Assembly: GCA_035628915.1 (NCBI GenBank)
Contig: DASPIW010000005.1
Coordinates: 62,001 to 126,000, forward strand
DNA: 64,000 bases
Source of the DNA: JARBUG01 sp035628915
GTDB taxonomy: Bacteria; Bacillota; Sulfobacillia; Symbiobacteriales; Symbiobacteriaceae
Reading direction: 5' to 3'
Shown here: piece after piece, positions 31,807 to 39,777 of the stretch
Numbering within the stretch: position 1 is the stretch's first letter
How the letters are laid out: every line of letters starts with the position of its first letter
Position numbers and translations under genes: made by a program
Notes under the pieces: generated by a model
Told to the model about the DNA's origin: nothing
The model's database searches: none
The model's input: the letters and a program-made list of their open reading frames with translations, nothing else

Positions 31807-34515
31807 ATGGAGATTAGGCTGAACGGATCCCGGGTGACGGTAGAGCCCGGGCAGACGATTATGGCCGCAGCGGACGCCGCCGGCATTCACATTCCCCGGC
31901 TCTGCCACTACCCGCTGCTCAAGCCAAGCGGGGCCTGCCGGCTGTGCGTGGTGCATGTCAAGGGCGCCCGGGGCCTGGTGGCGTCCTGCACGACGCCTGT
32001 CGCCGACGGCATGGAGATCGAAACCGATTCGCCGGTGGTGACTGACGCCCGGCGCGAGGTGCTGGACCTGCTGGTTTCCAATCACCCGCTGGATTGCTTT
32101 CACTGTGAAGCCTGCGGCGATTGCGCCCTGCAGACGTATGCCTACCGGTATGGCATCAAGGAAGGGTCCTTCGTGGGCGCCCGGCGGCAGGTAGAGGTAG
32201 ACGACCGCAACCCGTTCTTCCGCATCGATTACGAGAAGTGCATCCTCTGCGGCATCTGCGTCCGCATGTGCGACGAGGTGATGCACTACGGCGCCATCGA
32301 CTTCAAGGGTCGCGGCTTCGAGACGCTGGTAGCCACGCCTTACGGGGTCACACTGCAGGAGTCGTCCTGCGTTTTCTGCGGCAACTGCGTGCAGGGCTGT
32401 CCGGTAGGCGCCCTGGTGCCGAAATCGCAGATTGGCCAGGGCCGCTCCTGGGAGATGCAGAAAGTCCGCTCGATCTGCCCGTATTGCGGCGTGGGCTGCG
32501 CGCTCGACCTGCACGTCAAGGAGAACCGGGTGATCAAGGTGGAGGGCGCCGAGTCGCCGGCCAACCATACGCTCACCTGCGTCAAGGGCCGTTTTGGATG
32601 GGAGTTCATCCACCACGCCGACCGGCTGCTGACGCCGCTGATTCGCCGCGCCGATGCCCCCCGGGGCGCCGTGGGGCGGGAATGGTTCCGTGAGGCCACC
32701 TGGGATGAGGCGCTGGCGGCCACCGCGGCGGGCATCTCACGCGTGCGGGAAGGCTGCGGCCCGAACGCCGTCGCCGGGCTCTCGTCGGCGAAGGCTTCCA
32801 ATGAGGAGAACTACCTCTTCCAGAAATTCATGCGCTGCGCGGTGGGCACGAACAACGTGGACCACTGCGCCCGCCTCTGACACTCCCCTACCGTCGCCGG
32901 TCTGGCGACAGTATTCGGGAGCGGCGCCATGACCAACTCCATCGATGAGATCGAGCAGGCGCAGACGATCCTGATCATCGGCTCCAACACCACCGAGAGC
33001 CATCCGGTCATCTCTGTGCGGGTCAAGGCGGCGATGCAGCGGGGGGCTTCCCTGGTTGTGATCGATTCGCGGCCGATTGAGCTGGCGGAAGTGGCAGCGC
33101 ACTGGCTCCAGCCGTTACCCGGCACCAACGTGGCCGTACTCAAGGCGATGATGAACCACATTCTGGCCGCCGGACTGGCGAACAAGGCGTTTATCGCAGA
33201 GCGGACCGAAGGATTTGAGGCCTTCGCCGCGTCGCTGGACGGCTGCACGCCTGAGTGGGCGGAAGCGATCAGCGGTGTGAGTGCGGCTTTGATCCGCAAT
33301 GCTGCGGAGGCCTATGCCGGGGCGCAGCGTTCTACGATTCTCTACGCCATGGGCGTCACGCAGCATTCGACCGGCACCGACGGCGTGCTGACGCTCGCAA
33401 ACCTGGCCATGCTGACCGGACAGATCGGGCGCCCCGGCACCGGAGTCAACCCGCTCCGCGGCCAGAACAACGTGCAGGGCTCTTCCGATATGGGGTGCCT
33501 GTATGACACGTTGCCTGGTTACAAGAAGGTGACCGATGCGGCCGCCCGGGAAGCGGTGGCCGCGGCCTGGGGCGTGGCAGAACTGCCCGCCCAACCCGGC
33601 GTGAGTGCGTCGGAGCTCCCGGACCGGATCATGGCCGGGGAAGTCCGGGCACTCTACCTCATGGGCGAGAACATCGCCCTGACGGACCCCGATACCAACC
33701 ACACCCGGAAGGCACTGGGCGCCTTGGAGTTCCTCGTCGTCCAGGACCTGTTCCTGACCGAGACCGCCGCCTACGCCGATGTGATTCTGCCGGCCTGTTC
33801 GTGGGCCGAAAAAGAGGGCACCTTCACCAACACGGAGCGCCGGGTGCAGCGGTTCTACCAGGCAATCCGCCCGCTCGGTGAGTCGCGGCCGGACTGGCAG
33901 ATCATTACGGAGCTTTCCGCCCGCCTCGGCGTCCCGATGAAGTATGCCTCCCCCGAAGTGGTGATGGCGGAGATCGCCTCGGTGCTGCCCATTTACGGTG
34001 GCATTCGGTATGGGCGTCTCGACCAGGCCGGGCTGCAGTGGCCCTGCCCGACACCGGACCATCCCGGCACTGCCGTACTGCACAAGGAACGGTTCACGAG
34101 GGGCCTCGGCAGATTTACTGCGGTAGAATTTAAGCCTAGTGCCGAACTTCCAGATGAGGAATATCCGTATATATTTACGACGGGACGGAGTCTCTATCAT
34201 TACCACGGCGGTTCGATGACGCGTCGTAGCCGTCCCCTGGCCGAGCACCGGCCTGACCCTTACGCCGAGCTTGACCCCGAAACGGGCGCCGCTCTGGGCG
34301 TGACCGACGGGGACATGGTGCGGGTGGTCTCCCGACGGGGCGAAGTGACCGTTCCCGTCCGCCTGGTGCCCGGCACCGGAGAACGTGTGGTCTTCATGCC
34401 GTTCCACTTCCGGGAGGCGGCAGCCAACCTGCTGACCAACACGGCACTGGATCCGGTCGCGCGGATCCCTGAGCTGAAAGTATGCGCGGTAAGGGTGGAG
34501 GTGGCCCAGGTATGA
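31807..34515 (+). CDS. fdhA: Formate dehydrogenase catalytic subunit, selenocysteine-containing
   Basis: One 902-aa reading frame interrupted by TGA at 32878, read as Sec358 in the context DHCARL-U-HSPTV, where homologues carry Cys or Sec. Domains: NuoG-like [2Fe-2S] (Cys33/44/47/61), His-Cys cluster (His93, Cys97/100/106), two ferredoxin clusters (Cys145-155 and 188-198), then the molybdopterin domain with CPYCGVGC (Cys224/227/231/258) and a C-terminal MopB-4 domain. It oxidises formate to CO2 (or the reverse), handing electrons to the NuoF- and NuoE-like subunits. Protein similarity is continuous across the TGA and a SECIS hairpin follows, so this is not a pseudogene. Splitting it at 32880/32929 would be an annotation error. 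Confidence 0.93.
32878..32921 (+). promoter_or_regulatory. Bacterial SECIS element at the selenocysteine TGA
   Basis: The TGA is followed by a lower stem CTCCC (32883-32887) / GGGAG (32917-32921) and a perfect upper stem GTCGCC / GGCGAC capped by the loop GGTCT (32899-32903). A GGUCU apical loop 18 bases past the UGA is the feature SelB recognises in E. coli fdhF. The match is seen directly; SelB, SelC, SelA and SelD must be encoded elsewhere. Confidence 0.88.
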
Positions 34516-35036
34516 GTGTCCTGATGGTGAAGCGGAGCGGAGACCCCGGTCCAAACGTTCCCGCCGGCGATGTGGCGCCCGGGAAGGTCGCGGAGCTCAA
34601 GGCCTTCCTGGAGCGTCACACCGGCAACTCGGCCATGGTGATCCCTGCCCTGCAGCACGCTCAGGCCATTTTTGGATATGTGCCGCCCGAGGCGATGTGG
34701 CTGATCTCCGAACGGTTGAGCACCCCATTCGCGCGGGTCTACGGTGTGGCAACCTTCTATGCGCAGTTCCGGCTCCAGCCCGCGGGGCGCCGGACCGTAC
34801 GTGTCTGTATGGGAACCGCGTGTCATGTGCGCGGAGCGGCAGGTGTGCTGGCAGCCTGGTCGGAGGCCTTGTCGGTGAGGCCCGGCGAGACGACTGCCGA
34901 CGGCGACGTGACGCTGGAGCAGGTCTCCTGCTTGGGCGCCTGCGGTCTTGCGCCCACGGTCATGGTCGATGCGACCACGCACGGGCGCCTGACGCCGGGA
35001 CGGGTCAAGCAGGTCGTAGCGGGGCTGAAGAAGTAG
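34512..35036 (+). CDS. NuoE/HydC-like [2Fe-2S] subunit of formate dehydrogenase
   Basis: A 174-aa thioredoxin-like ferredoxin. The [2Fe-2S] ligands are CMGTACHVRGA (CX4C) and CLGACG (CX3C). Flanking family stretches are MVIPALQHAQAIFGYVPPEA and RVYGVATFYAQF. It completes the NADH-oxidising module with the NuoF-like subunit. The ATG overlaps the fdhA TGA (ATGA), and GGAGGTGG precedes it. The order NuoF-FdhA-NuoE marks a soluble NAD-dependent formate dehydrogenase. Confidence 0.92.
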   Translation: MSVLMVKRSGDPGPNVPAGDVAPGKVAELKAFLERHTGNSAMVIPALQHAQAIFGYVPPEAMWLISERLSTPFARVYGVATFYAQFRLQPAGRRTVRVCMGTACHVRGAAGVLAAWSEALSVRPGETTADGDVTLEQVSCLGACGLAPTVMVDATTHGRLTPGRVKQVVAGLKK

Positions 35037-35163
35037 CGGTGCTTGTCCGCCGTGACGTTGCACTTTGGGCGTAGGCTGACCGCTCGCTGAGTCATGTATA
35101 TCTCCCGCACCATCCGGTCTGTTTCGAGGAAATGTGGGGCACGGGGCGGGCGGGCAGAACGAG

Positions 35164-36006
35164 CTATAACGTTGGCAGGCTTACATTTTTTGTCACGAAG
35201 CGAAACCAACACAAGTAGTTCGGCAAGTACCGGGTTGCCACGCCGTGAAACCTCGCAAGCCAGCTGTAGAGATGGCGGCGTAGCTTCTCCACCGGATGAG
35301 CAGCCCAGGGAAAGACTTCATGGATATGCGGGATGCCCATGCACAGGCAGGCCCGGGCATACGGGGCCAGGCCTGAGGCGCGCACCTCAGCCCCGATCCC
35401 GAGAACCTGGGCCAGGCATGCCGCCAGCTCTTCAGGAGTCGGGCGCCCCTGGCCGACAACGGCCAGGGCCACTGCGCCCATCTCCCCAGTGGCCAGCAGC
35501 ACGCACGAGGGTTTTCCGTCGCGGACGCGGCGGAAAACCGGGACCGGCAGCTTCGTGGTGCGTACTGACCCGGGACCGGCCGTACGCCGGCTTCCCTTTT
35601 CCGAGTACCGGACGTACGTCTCCGAGGCGGCAACGCTCCCCGTCATGAGGGGCTGAGGTCGGTCACGCAGCGCGCCAAGCAGCCGATGCCGCCACCGGAA
35701 GGCCGTGGGTACCCGAATTCCCACAGCGGCTGCCGTGCGGCGAATTGAAAGCCCCCGCCCCATGGCCCGGGCCATGGGAAACCAACGATCCCGCAGTTTG
35801 ATATAATGAAGCGGCGTGCCGGTGAAGTCGTTGTAGGTCCGGCCGCATGAGCGGCACAGGCGGCGCCTTTGCCGGGAACCATCTTTCCTTGTGAAGGAGC
35901 CATGCCCTTCGGTGTGAGTGCTGCCACAGTGCTTGCAGGCGTCTGCATGCTGTACCCTGCGGCCACGGGGTGAGGCTGCAGGTGCAACGGGCGCCGGGGA
36001 GAGCAT
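35164..36006 (-). CDS. IS1595-like transposase homologue lacking catalytic residues
   Basis: A 280-aa intact frame. It has a zinc ribbon (CKHCGS...CRSCGRTY), an HTH (IRRTAAAVGIRVPTAFRW) and a C-terminal stretch, RFHGVATRYLPNYLCWFRF, diagnostic of the IS1595/ISXO2 family. The catalytic positions are changed: the usual (A/V)DETY reads ASETY, the usual C(S/T)DG..(S/A)Y reads RASGLAPY, and the terminal VNxYHS region is gone. No terminal inverted repeats were found. The ATG at 36006 follows GAGGTG. It is either a decayed transposase or a domesticated DNA-binding protein. It neighbours a broken DUF3231 gene. Confidence 0.65.
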   Translation of the reverse strand: MLSPAPVAPAASPRGRRVQHADACKHCGSTHTEGHGSFTRKDGSRQRRRLCRSCGRTYNDFTGTPLHYIKLRDRWFPMARAMGRGLSIRRTAAAVGIRVPTAFRWRHRLLGALRDRPQPLMTGSVAASETYVRYSEKGSRRTAGPGSVRTTKLPVPVFRRVRDGKPSCVLLATGEMGAVALAVVGQGRPTPEELAACLAQVLGIGAEVRASGLAPYARACLCMGIPHIHEVFPWAAHPVEKLRRHLYSWLARFHGVATRYLPNYLCWFRFVTKNVSLPTL

Positions 36007-36149
36007 TCTGAAACACCTCGCCAAACTGGTGATTATTACCAATTTAGCACGAACACGCGTTCTTAGCAACCCCACATTTCCCGTAAACAGGGCCGAAGAG
36101 GAGTTGCTCGTTCCCCTCCCCCAGAATCGCCTGTCTACGGTTCTTGCAG

Positions 36150-36469
36150 CTCTTTATGTAACGAGCTCTTCAATGATCTCGCAATCGCTGCATGTGAGCG
36201 ACTTCGTGGTTCTACTTTGGTAGAGCCACGTTGGAAAAGGCTGAGTCGGTTTCTTACCCGGGAAGGCATACCCATCCCCCCGGATTTTCCGAGGCACCCC
36301 ATCGCCGCGCCGCCAATATGCAGCAAACGCTGCGCGAAGATCTCGGCGCTTTACTGTGGGCATCTACAGCGAATTGCTTTCCCAGGCCCTGCGAACCAAG
36401 AAGCTGATGCAGAAGCGCGGCTGGCTGGTCCTTCCGCCGCCTGATAACCCCGACGGCGTCCGCCACTGA
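36150..36469 (+). pseudogene. Remnant of a DUF3231 (spore coat-like) gene with frameshifts
   Basis: Three frames in order give one family-like protein: NELFNDLAIAACERLRG...VEPRWKRLSRFLTREGIPIP (about 36158-36285), then MQQTLREDLGAL (from 36318), then VGIYSELLSQALRTKKLMQK with RGWLVLPPP and a TGA at 36467. The RFL..EGIPIPP, RxDL, SELL and LMxxxGWLxxPPP elements match DUF3231 domain ends. At least two frameshifts and a missing N-terminus show decay; the upstream part may have been lost when the transposase-like gene arrived. A terminator follows 11 bases after the TGA. Confidence 0.55.
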
Positions 36470-36479
36470 ACTGGAGCGT

Positions 36480-36511
36480 CCTGCCCACACACCGCGGGGC
36501 AGGCAGTTTTT
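36480..36511 (+). terminator. Rho-independent terminator
   Basis: CCTGCCC / GGGCAGG stem, then CAG and TTTTT. It serves the decayed DUF3231 gene, supporting that this was once expressed. Confidence 0.6.
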
Positions 36512-36530
36512 ATGTCCGGCCCTGTCCCGA

Positions 36531-36559
36531 TTGACAAATCTTATGCAAAAATGCATAGA
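36531..36559 (+). promoter_or_regulatory. Promoter of the aminotransferase gene
   Basis: Perfect TTGACA (36531-36536), 17-base spacer and CATAGA (36554-36559) as a weak -10. The first palindrome covers the spacer and -10. Confidence 0.55.
36542..36557. promoter_or_regulatory. Operator-like palindrome 1
   Basis: TATGCA-AAAA-TGCATA, a perfect 6+6 palindrome with a 4-base spacer, lying inside the promoter. An identical site occurs 50 bases downstream. Confidence 0.6.
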
Positions 36560-36591
36560 GTACAGGAGGATTTCCCTAAGTCGAAAGCTAA

Positions 36592-36607
36592 TATGCACTT
36601 TTGCATA
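36592..36607. promoter_or_regulatory. Operator-like palindrome 2
   Basis: TATGCA-CTTT-TGCATA, the same arms as palindrome 1, exactly 50 bases away (about five helical turns), in the leader 41 bases before the aminotransferase ATG. The pair would suit a dimer or tetramer that loops DNA across the start site. Confidence 0.6.
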
Positions 36608-36647
36608 GAAATTAGTCAGCCCTGACCTGCCAGAGGAGGAGTCCGTC

Positions 36648-38021
36648 ATGAGCGTTGAGACCAAGTCCATCCGGTTGGCGGCCGGTGTTCCCGGCCCGAA
36701 ATCAAGGGAACTTATGGCCAAGAAGGATGCCCTGATCGCCAATGCCTTCTCTATACATGTACCGGTTGCCATCAAAGAAGCCCATGGCGCCCTGGTGACG
36801 GATGTGGACGGCAATGTCTTTATCGACCTGGCGGGTGGTCTCGGCTGCATGAACGTCGGCCACAGCCATCCGAAGGTGGTTCAGGCAATCCAGAACTCCG
36901 CATCGGCGTTCACGCATACGGATTTCTCGGTCATCATGTATGAAAGCTACCTGAAGTTGGCGGGACGCCTGATTGCCAAGGCCCCCGGCAACTTCGCGAA
37001 GAAGGCGTGCTTCTTCAATGCCGGCGCCGAGGCGATCGAGAACGCCGTGAAGTTCGCCCGCAAATTTACGGGCCGCCAGGCGATTATCGCTCTGGAAGGC
37101 GCCTTCCACGGGCGCACCAACTTGACCATGGCTCTGACCTCCAAGGTCAAGCCGTACAAGGACGGTTTCGGCCCGTTCGCCCCGGAGATTTACCGGGTGC
37201 CGGCGCCCTACACGTACCGGCGTCCGGCCGGCATGTCCGAAGCTGACTACGTCAGGCACTGTGGCGAGGCGCTGGAGCGGGCCCTGATCACTCATGTGGC
37301 GCCCGGAAACGTTGCGGCAATCATTATCGAGCCAGTGCAGGGAGAAGGCGGTTTCGTTCCGCTCCATCCCGATTATCTGACCAAGGTTCAGGAACTGGCC
37401 AGGAAGCACGGCTTCCTGATTATTGCCGACGAGATTCAAGCCGGGTTCGGCCGCACCGGTACGTTCTTTGCCAGCGAGCAGCTGGGATTGGTGCCTGATC
37501 TGATCTGCGTGGGCAAGTCGATCGCCGTTGGCCTGCCGCTCTCCGGCGTCATCGGCCGGCAGGACGTTATGGACGCCCCGGGCGACTCGGCGATCGGCGG
37601 AACCTATGTTGGCAACCCGGTGGCTTGCGCGGCCGCCAACGCCGTCCTCGATGTCATTGAAGAAGAGAATCTATGCGCCCGGGCCGACGAAGTGGGCGGT
37701 GTCTTCCGCAGGCGGTTCGGTGCCCTCGCCGAGCGGCTCGAGGCCATTCCCGGGGCAAAGGTACACGTCGGGGAAGTGCGCGGTCTTGGCGCCATGATCG
37801 GCATGGAGCTGGTCCGCGACCTGGCCACGAAGGAGCCCGCCGCCCCCGAAATCAACCAGATCATGGAGAAATGCATCTCCCGCGGCGTGATCATCGTCAA
37901 GTGCGGCTACTACGGTAGCGTACTGCGGATGCTGGTGCCGCTGATGATCCCGATGGAGCAGCTGGCCGAGGCCCTCGATGTGGTGGAGCAGGCCGTCCTC
38001 GAAGTTGCCGAAGGGAAATAA
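36648..38021 (+). CDS. gabT: Class-III aminotransferase (4-aminobutyrate aminotransferase-like)
   Basis: A 457-aa PLP enzyme. The cofactor sites are seen as FFNAGAEAIENAVKFAR, ALEGAFHGRTN, IIEPVQGEGGF, IADEIQAGFGRTG and the Schiff-base lysine in ICVGKSIAVGLPLSG. Sequence style and length fit GabT (GABA to succinate semialdehyde), though other omega-amino acids are possible. AGGAGGAG precedes the ATG. It is a monocistronic unit between a palindrome-bearing promoter and a strong terminator, which suggests regulation by substrate or nitrogen status (inference). No gabD is adjacent. Confidence 0.88.
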   Translation: MSVETKSIRLAAGVPGPKSRELMAKKDALIANAFSIHVPVAIKEAHGALVTDVDGNVFIDLAGGLGCMNVGHSHPKVVQAIQNSASAFTHTDFSVIMYESYLKLAGRLIAKAPGNFAKKACFFNAGAEAIENAVKFARKFTGRQAIIALEGAFHGRTNLTMALTSKVKPYKDGFGPFAPEIYRVPAPYTYRRPAGMSEADYVRHCGEALERALITHVAPGNVAAIIIEPVQGEGGFVPLHPDYLTKVQELARKHGFLIIADEIQAGFGRTGTFFASEQLGLVPDLICVGKSIAVGLPLSGVIGRQDVMDAPGDSAIGGTYVGNPVACAAANAVLDVIEEENLCARADEVGGVFRRRFGALAERLEAIPGAKVHVGEVRGLGAMIGMELVRDLATKEPAAPEINQIMEKCISRGVIIVKCGYYGSVLRMLVPLMIPMEQLAEALDVVEQAVLEVAEGK

Positions 38022-38039
38022 CTGAATCGTGCCGAAGAT

Positions 38040-38076
38040 AACCCCGCTGCCTTCAGGAAAGGCAGCGGGGTTTTTT
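38040..38076 (+). terminator. Rho-independent terminator
   Basis: AACCCCGCTGCCTT / AAGGCAGCGGGGTT stem with six T (38071-38076). Confidence 0.92.
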
Positions 38077-38104
38077 CGTGACCTTGCAGGCACAGGAGGC
38101 CAGC

Positions 38105-38908
38105 ATGATTACCAGCCGCAGCAATCCGACCATCAAGGCGATCCGTTTGCTCCGGCAGCGGAGCGAGCGGGCCCGGACCGGCCTCATGCTCGCCGATGGG
38201 ACGCAGCTCGTCGGGGAAGCGATCCAGAATGGCATGGAGGTTGTCCAGATCATCGTCGCGCCCGACCGGGTGCGCAGCCCGTTTGCCCAGGAAATGGTCC
38301 GGACGGCCGTCACCCGCGGGGCTCAGTATTTGGAGGTCTCGGACGATGTCTACGAAAGCCTGACGGACAGTGAAGGCCGGCAAGGACTTAGTGCCGTGAT
38401 CCGGCAGCGCTGGACGCCCCTGCACCAGGTCCGGCCGGTGCAGGGGCACACCTGGGTGGCTATGAACGCCGTTCAGTACCCGGGCAACCTGGGGACCATG
38501 CTGCGGACGCTGGATTCAGTAGGTGGCGCCGGCCTCATCCTGCTGGGCCACTGCACCGACCCCTACGATCCGGCCGCTGCCCGGGCGAGCCTGGGCGCCG
38601 TCTTCTCCCTGCAGATGGTCAGCACTGACCAGGAGTCGTTCGCCGCCTGGAAGCGGCAGTGGGGCGTGCACCTGGTCGCGGCCGACCTGGGGGCGACACT
38701 GAGCTACCGGGAAGCCGCCTACCCGGAGCCGGCGGTCCTGCTGATGGGGGCGGAGCGCGACGGACTGACGCCGGAGCAGAAGGAACTCTGCGACACGATG
38801 GTTTACATACCCATGGTCGGGCGGCGTGATTCGCTCAACGTCGCGGTAGCGGCGAGCCTGATCCTCTACGAGATATTCCACCGGTCACAGGTGCCTGCCG
38901 GACAGTGA
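38105..38908 (+). CDS. SpoU/TrmH-family RNA 2'-O-methyltransferase
   Basis: A 267-aa SPOUT methyltransferase. An N-terminal RNA-binding domain (ITSRSNPTIKAIRLLRQRSE) is followed by the knot domain with motif 1 NAVQYPGNLGTMLRT, motif 2 LLMGAERDGLTPE and motif 3 IPMVGRRDSLNVAVAAS. It methylates a ribose in rRNA or tRNA using SAM. Target unknown; the layout is that of YsgA/TsnR-like enzymes. AGGAGG precedes the ATG at 38105. Confidence 0.9.
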   Translation: MITSRSNPTIKAIRLLRQRSERARTGLMLADGTQLVGEAIQNGMEVVQIIVAPDRVRSPFAQEMVRTAVTRGAQYLEVSDDVYESLTDSEGRQGLSAVIRQRWTPLHQVRPVQGHTWVAMNAVQYPGNLGTMLRTLDSVGGAGLILLGHCTDPYDPAAARASLGAVFSLQMVSTDQESFAAWKRQWGVHLVAADLGATLSYREAAYPEPAVLLMGAERDGLTPEQKELCDTMVYIPMVGRRDSLNVAVAASLILYEIFHRSQVPAGQ

Positions 38909-38921
38909 TCGGTGCCTAAAC

Positions 38922-38939
38922 CCTCCCCTTGCGGGGAGG
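38922..38939. terminator. Short hairpin after the methyltransferase gene
   Basis: CCTCCCC-TTGC-GGGGAGG, a perfect 7-bp stem without a U-tract, between the methyltransferase and the next gene. Confidence 0.4.
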
Positions 38940-39002
38940 TACGTCCACCGGGGGGGGTATGGGACAATAGTTGCGGACAATTACCCCTGGGAGGGATCCA
39001 CC

Positions 39003-39767
39003 ATGCAAATGCCTCAGCCGCCTGTTTACTATCCGCCGCGCCCCCGCCGCCGCTGGACGGCCGGCAAAGTCATCGTGCTGCTCGTACTTCTGCTGCTAGT
39101 TGGAGCCGTGGTCCTGCTTGGCTTGACCGGCCTGGTTCCCGGGGTCTCCAAGGTGGTAGGCGCCTCCAGTGCGAGAAATCTGGGCGTCAAGGCAACCCCG
39201 GCGGATTTCGCCAGGGTGGTCACGGGCCTGGGGTACCAGCTGGACAACCTGCCGAACGCCCAGGATCCCGCCCAATACCGCTATGCCTATAGCGGTCAGA
39301 TGAACGTTGACCGGGAGTTTACCCAGGAAGAACTCTCTGCCCTGCTGACTTATAACCACGTCAGCTGGTGGCCCCTGCAGAACGTCCAGGTCAAGGTGCA
39401 TGCTGACGGCGTCATGGAAGCTTCGCTGGGGGCCATTACCAAGAACATCTCCTTTGAAAACATGCCGTCCAGCATCCTCCAGCAGTTGCCCAAGGCGCTG
39501 CCGGATATCGTGCCGGTTTACGTCAGAGGCCGGATGGACGTCGTATCGCCCACCAAGGTCGCCCTGAACATCCAACGGATTGAACTCGGGCGGATTCCCA
39601 TGCCCAAGGGTCTGCTGAGCGCAGAAAACCAGCGGAAGGCGACCGACTACGTCAACCAGCGCATCAGCAACATCAAGGGGCTGTCGATTCAGCAGCTGTT
39701 GTTTCAAGACGGAAAGGTGAGATTCAAGGGGACGTTCCCGAAGGGGTTCAAGCGCCAGCCAATCTAG
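39003..39767 (+). CDS. Membrane-anchored protein of unknown function
   Basis: A 254-aa protein with a short Pro/Arg-rich cytoplasmic tail, one N-terminal helix (VIVLLVLLLLVGAVVLLGL) and an extracytoplasmic beta-rich domain (about 70-250). The domain contains MDVVSPTKVALNIQRIELGR then IPMPKGLL, a pattern reminiscent of lipid-binding YpmS/LmeA-type domains but not conclusive. GGGAGGG precedes the ATG. It is followed after 10 bases by the membrane/hydrolase fusion gene, so the two are probably co-transcribed. Confidence 0.55.
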   Translation: MQMPQPPVYYPPRPRRRWTAGKVIVLLVLLLLVGAVVLLGLTGLVPGVSKVVGASSARNLGVKATPADFARVVTGLGYQLDNLPNAQDPAQYRYAYSGQMNVDREFTQEELSALLTYNHVSWWPLQNVQVKVHADGVMEASLGAITKNISFENMPSSILQQLPKALPDIVPVYVRGRMDVVSPTKVALNIQRIELGRIPMPKGLLSAENQRKATDYVNQRISNIKGLSIQQLLFQDGKVRFKGTFPKGFKRQPI

Positions 39768-39777
39768 GGGGGCCGCC

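Noticed and set aside
32878..32928. Stop codon splitting the formate dehydrogenase into two genes or a pseudogene
   Set aside because: Protein similarity is continuous across the TGA, the residue is the known Cys/Sec position, and a SECIS hairpin with a GGTCT loop follows.
36542..36607. ArgR (ARG box) sites upstream of the aminotransferase
   Set aside because: ARG boxes need TGnAT...ATnCA half-sites; here the half-sites are in the opposite order (ATGCA...TGCAT).
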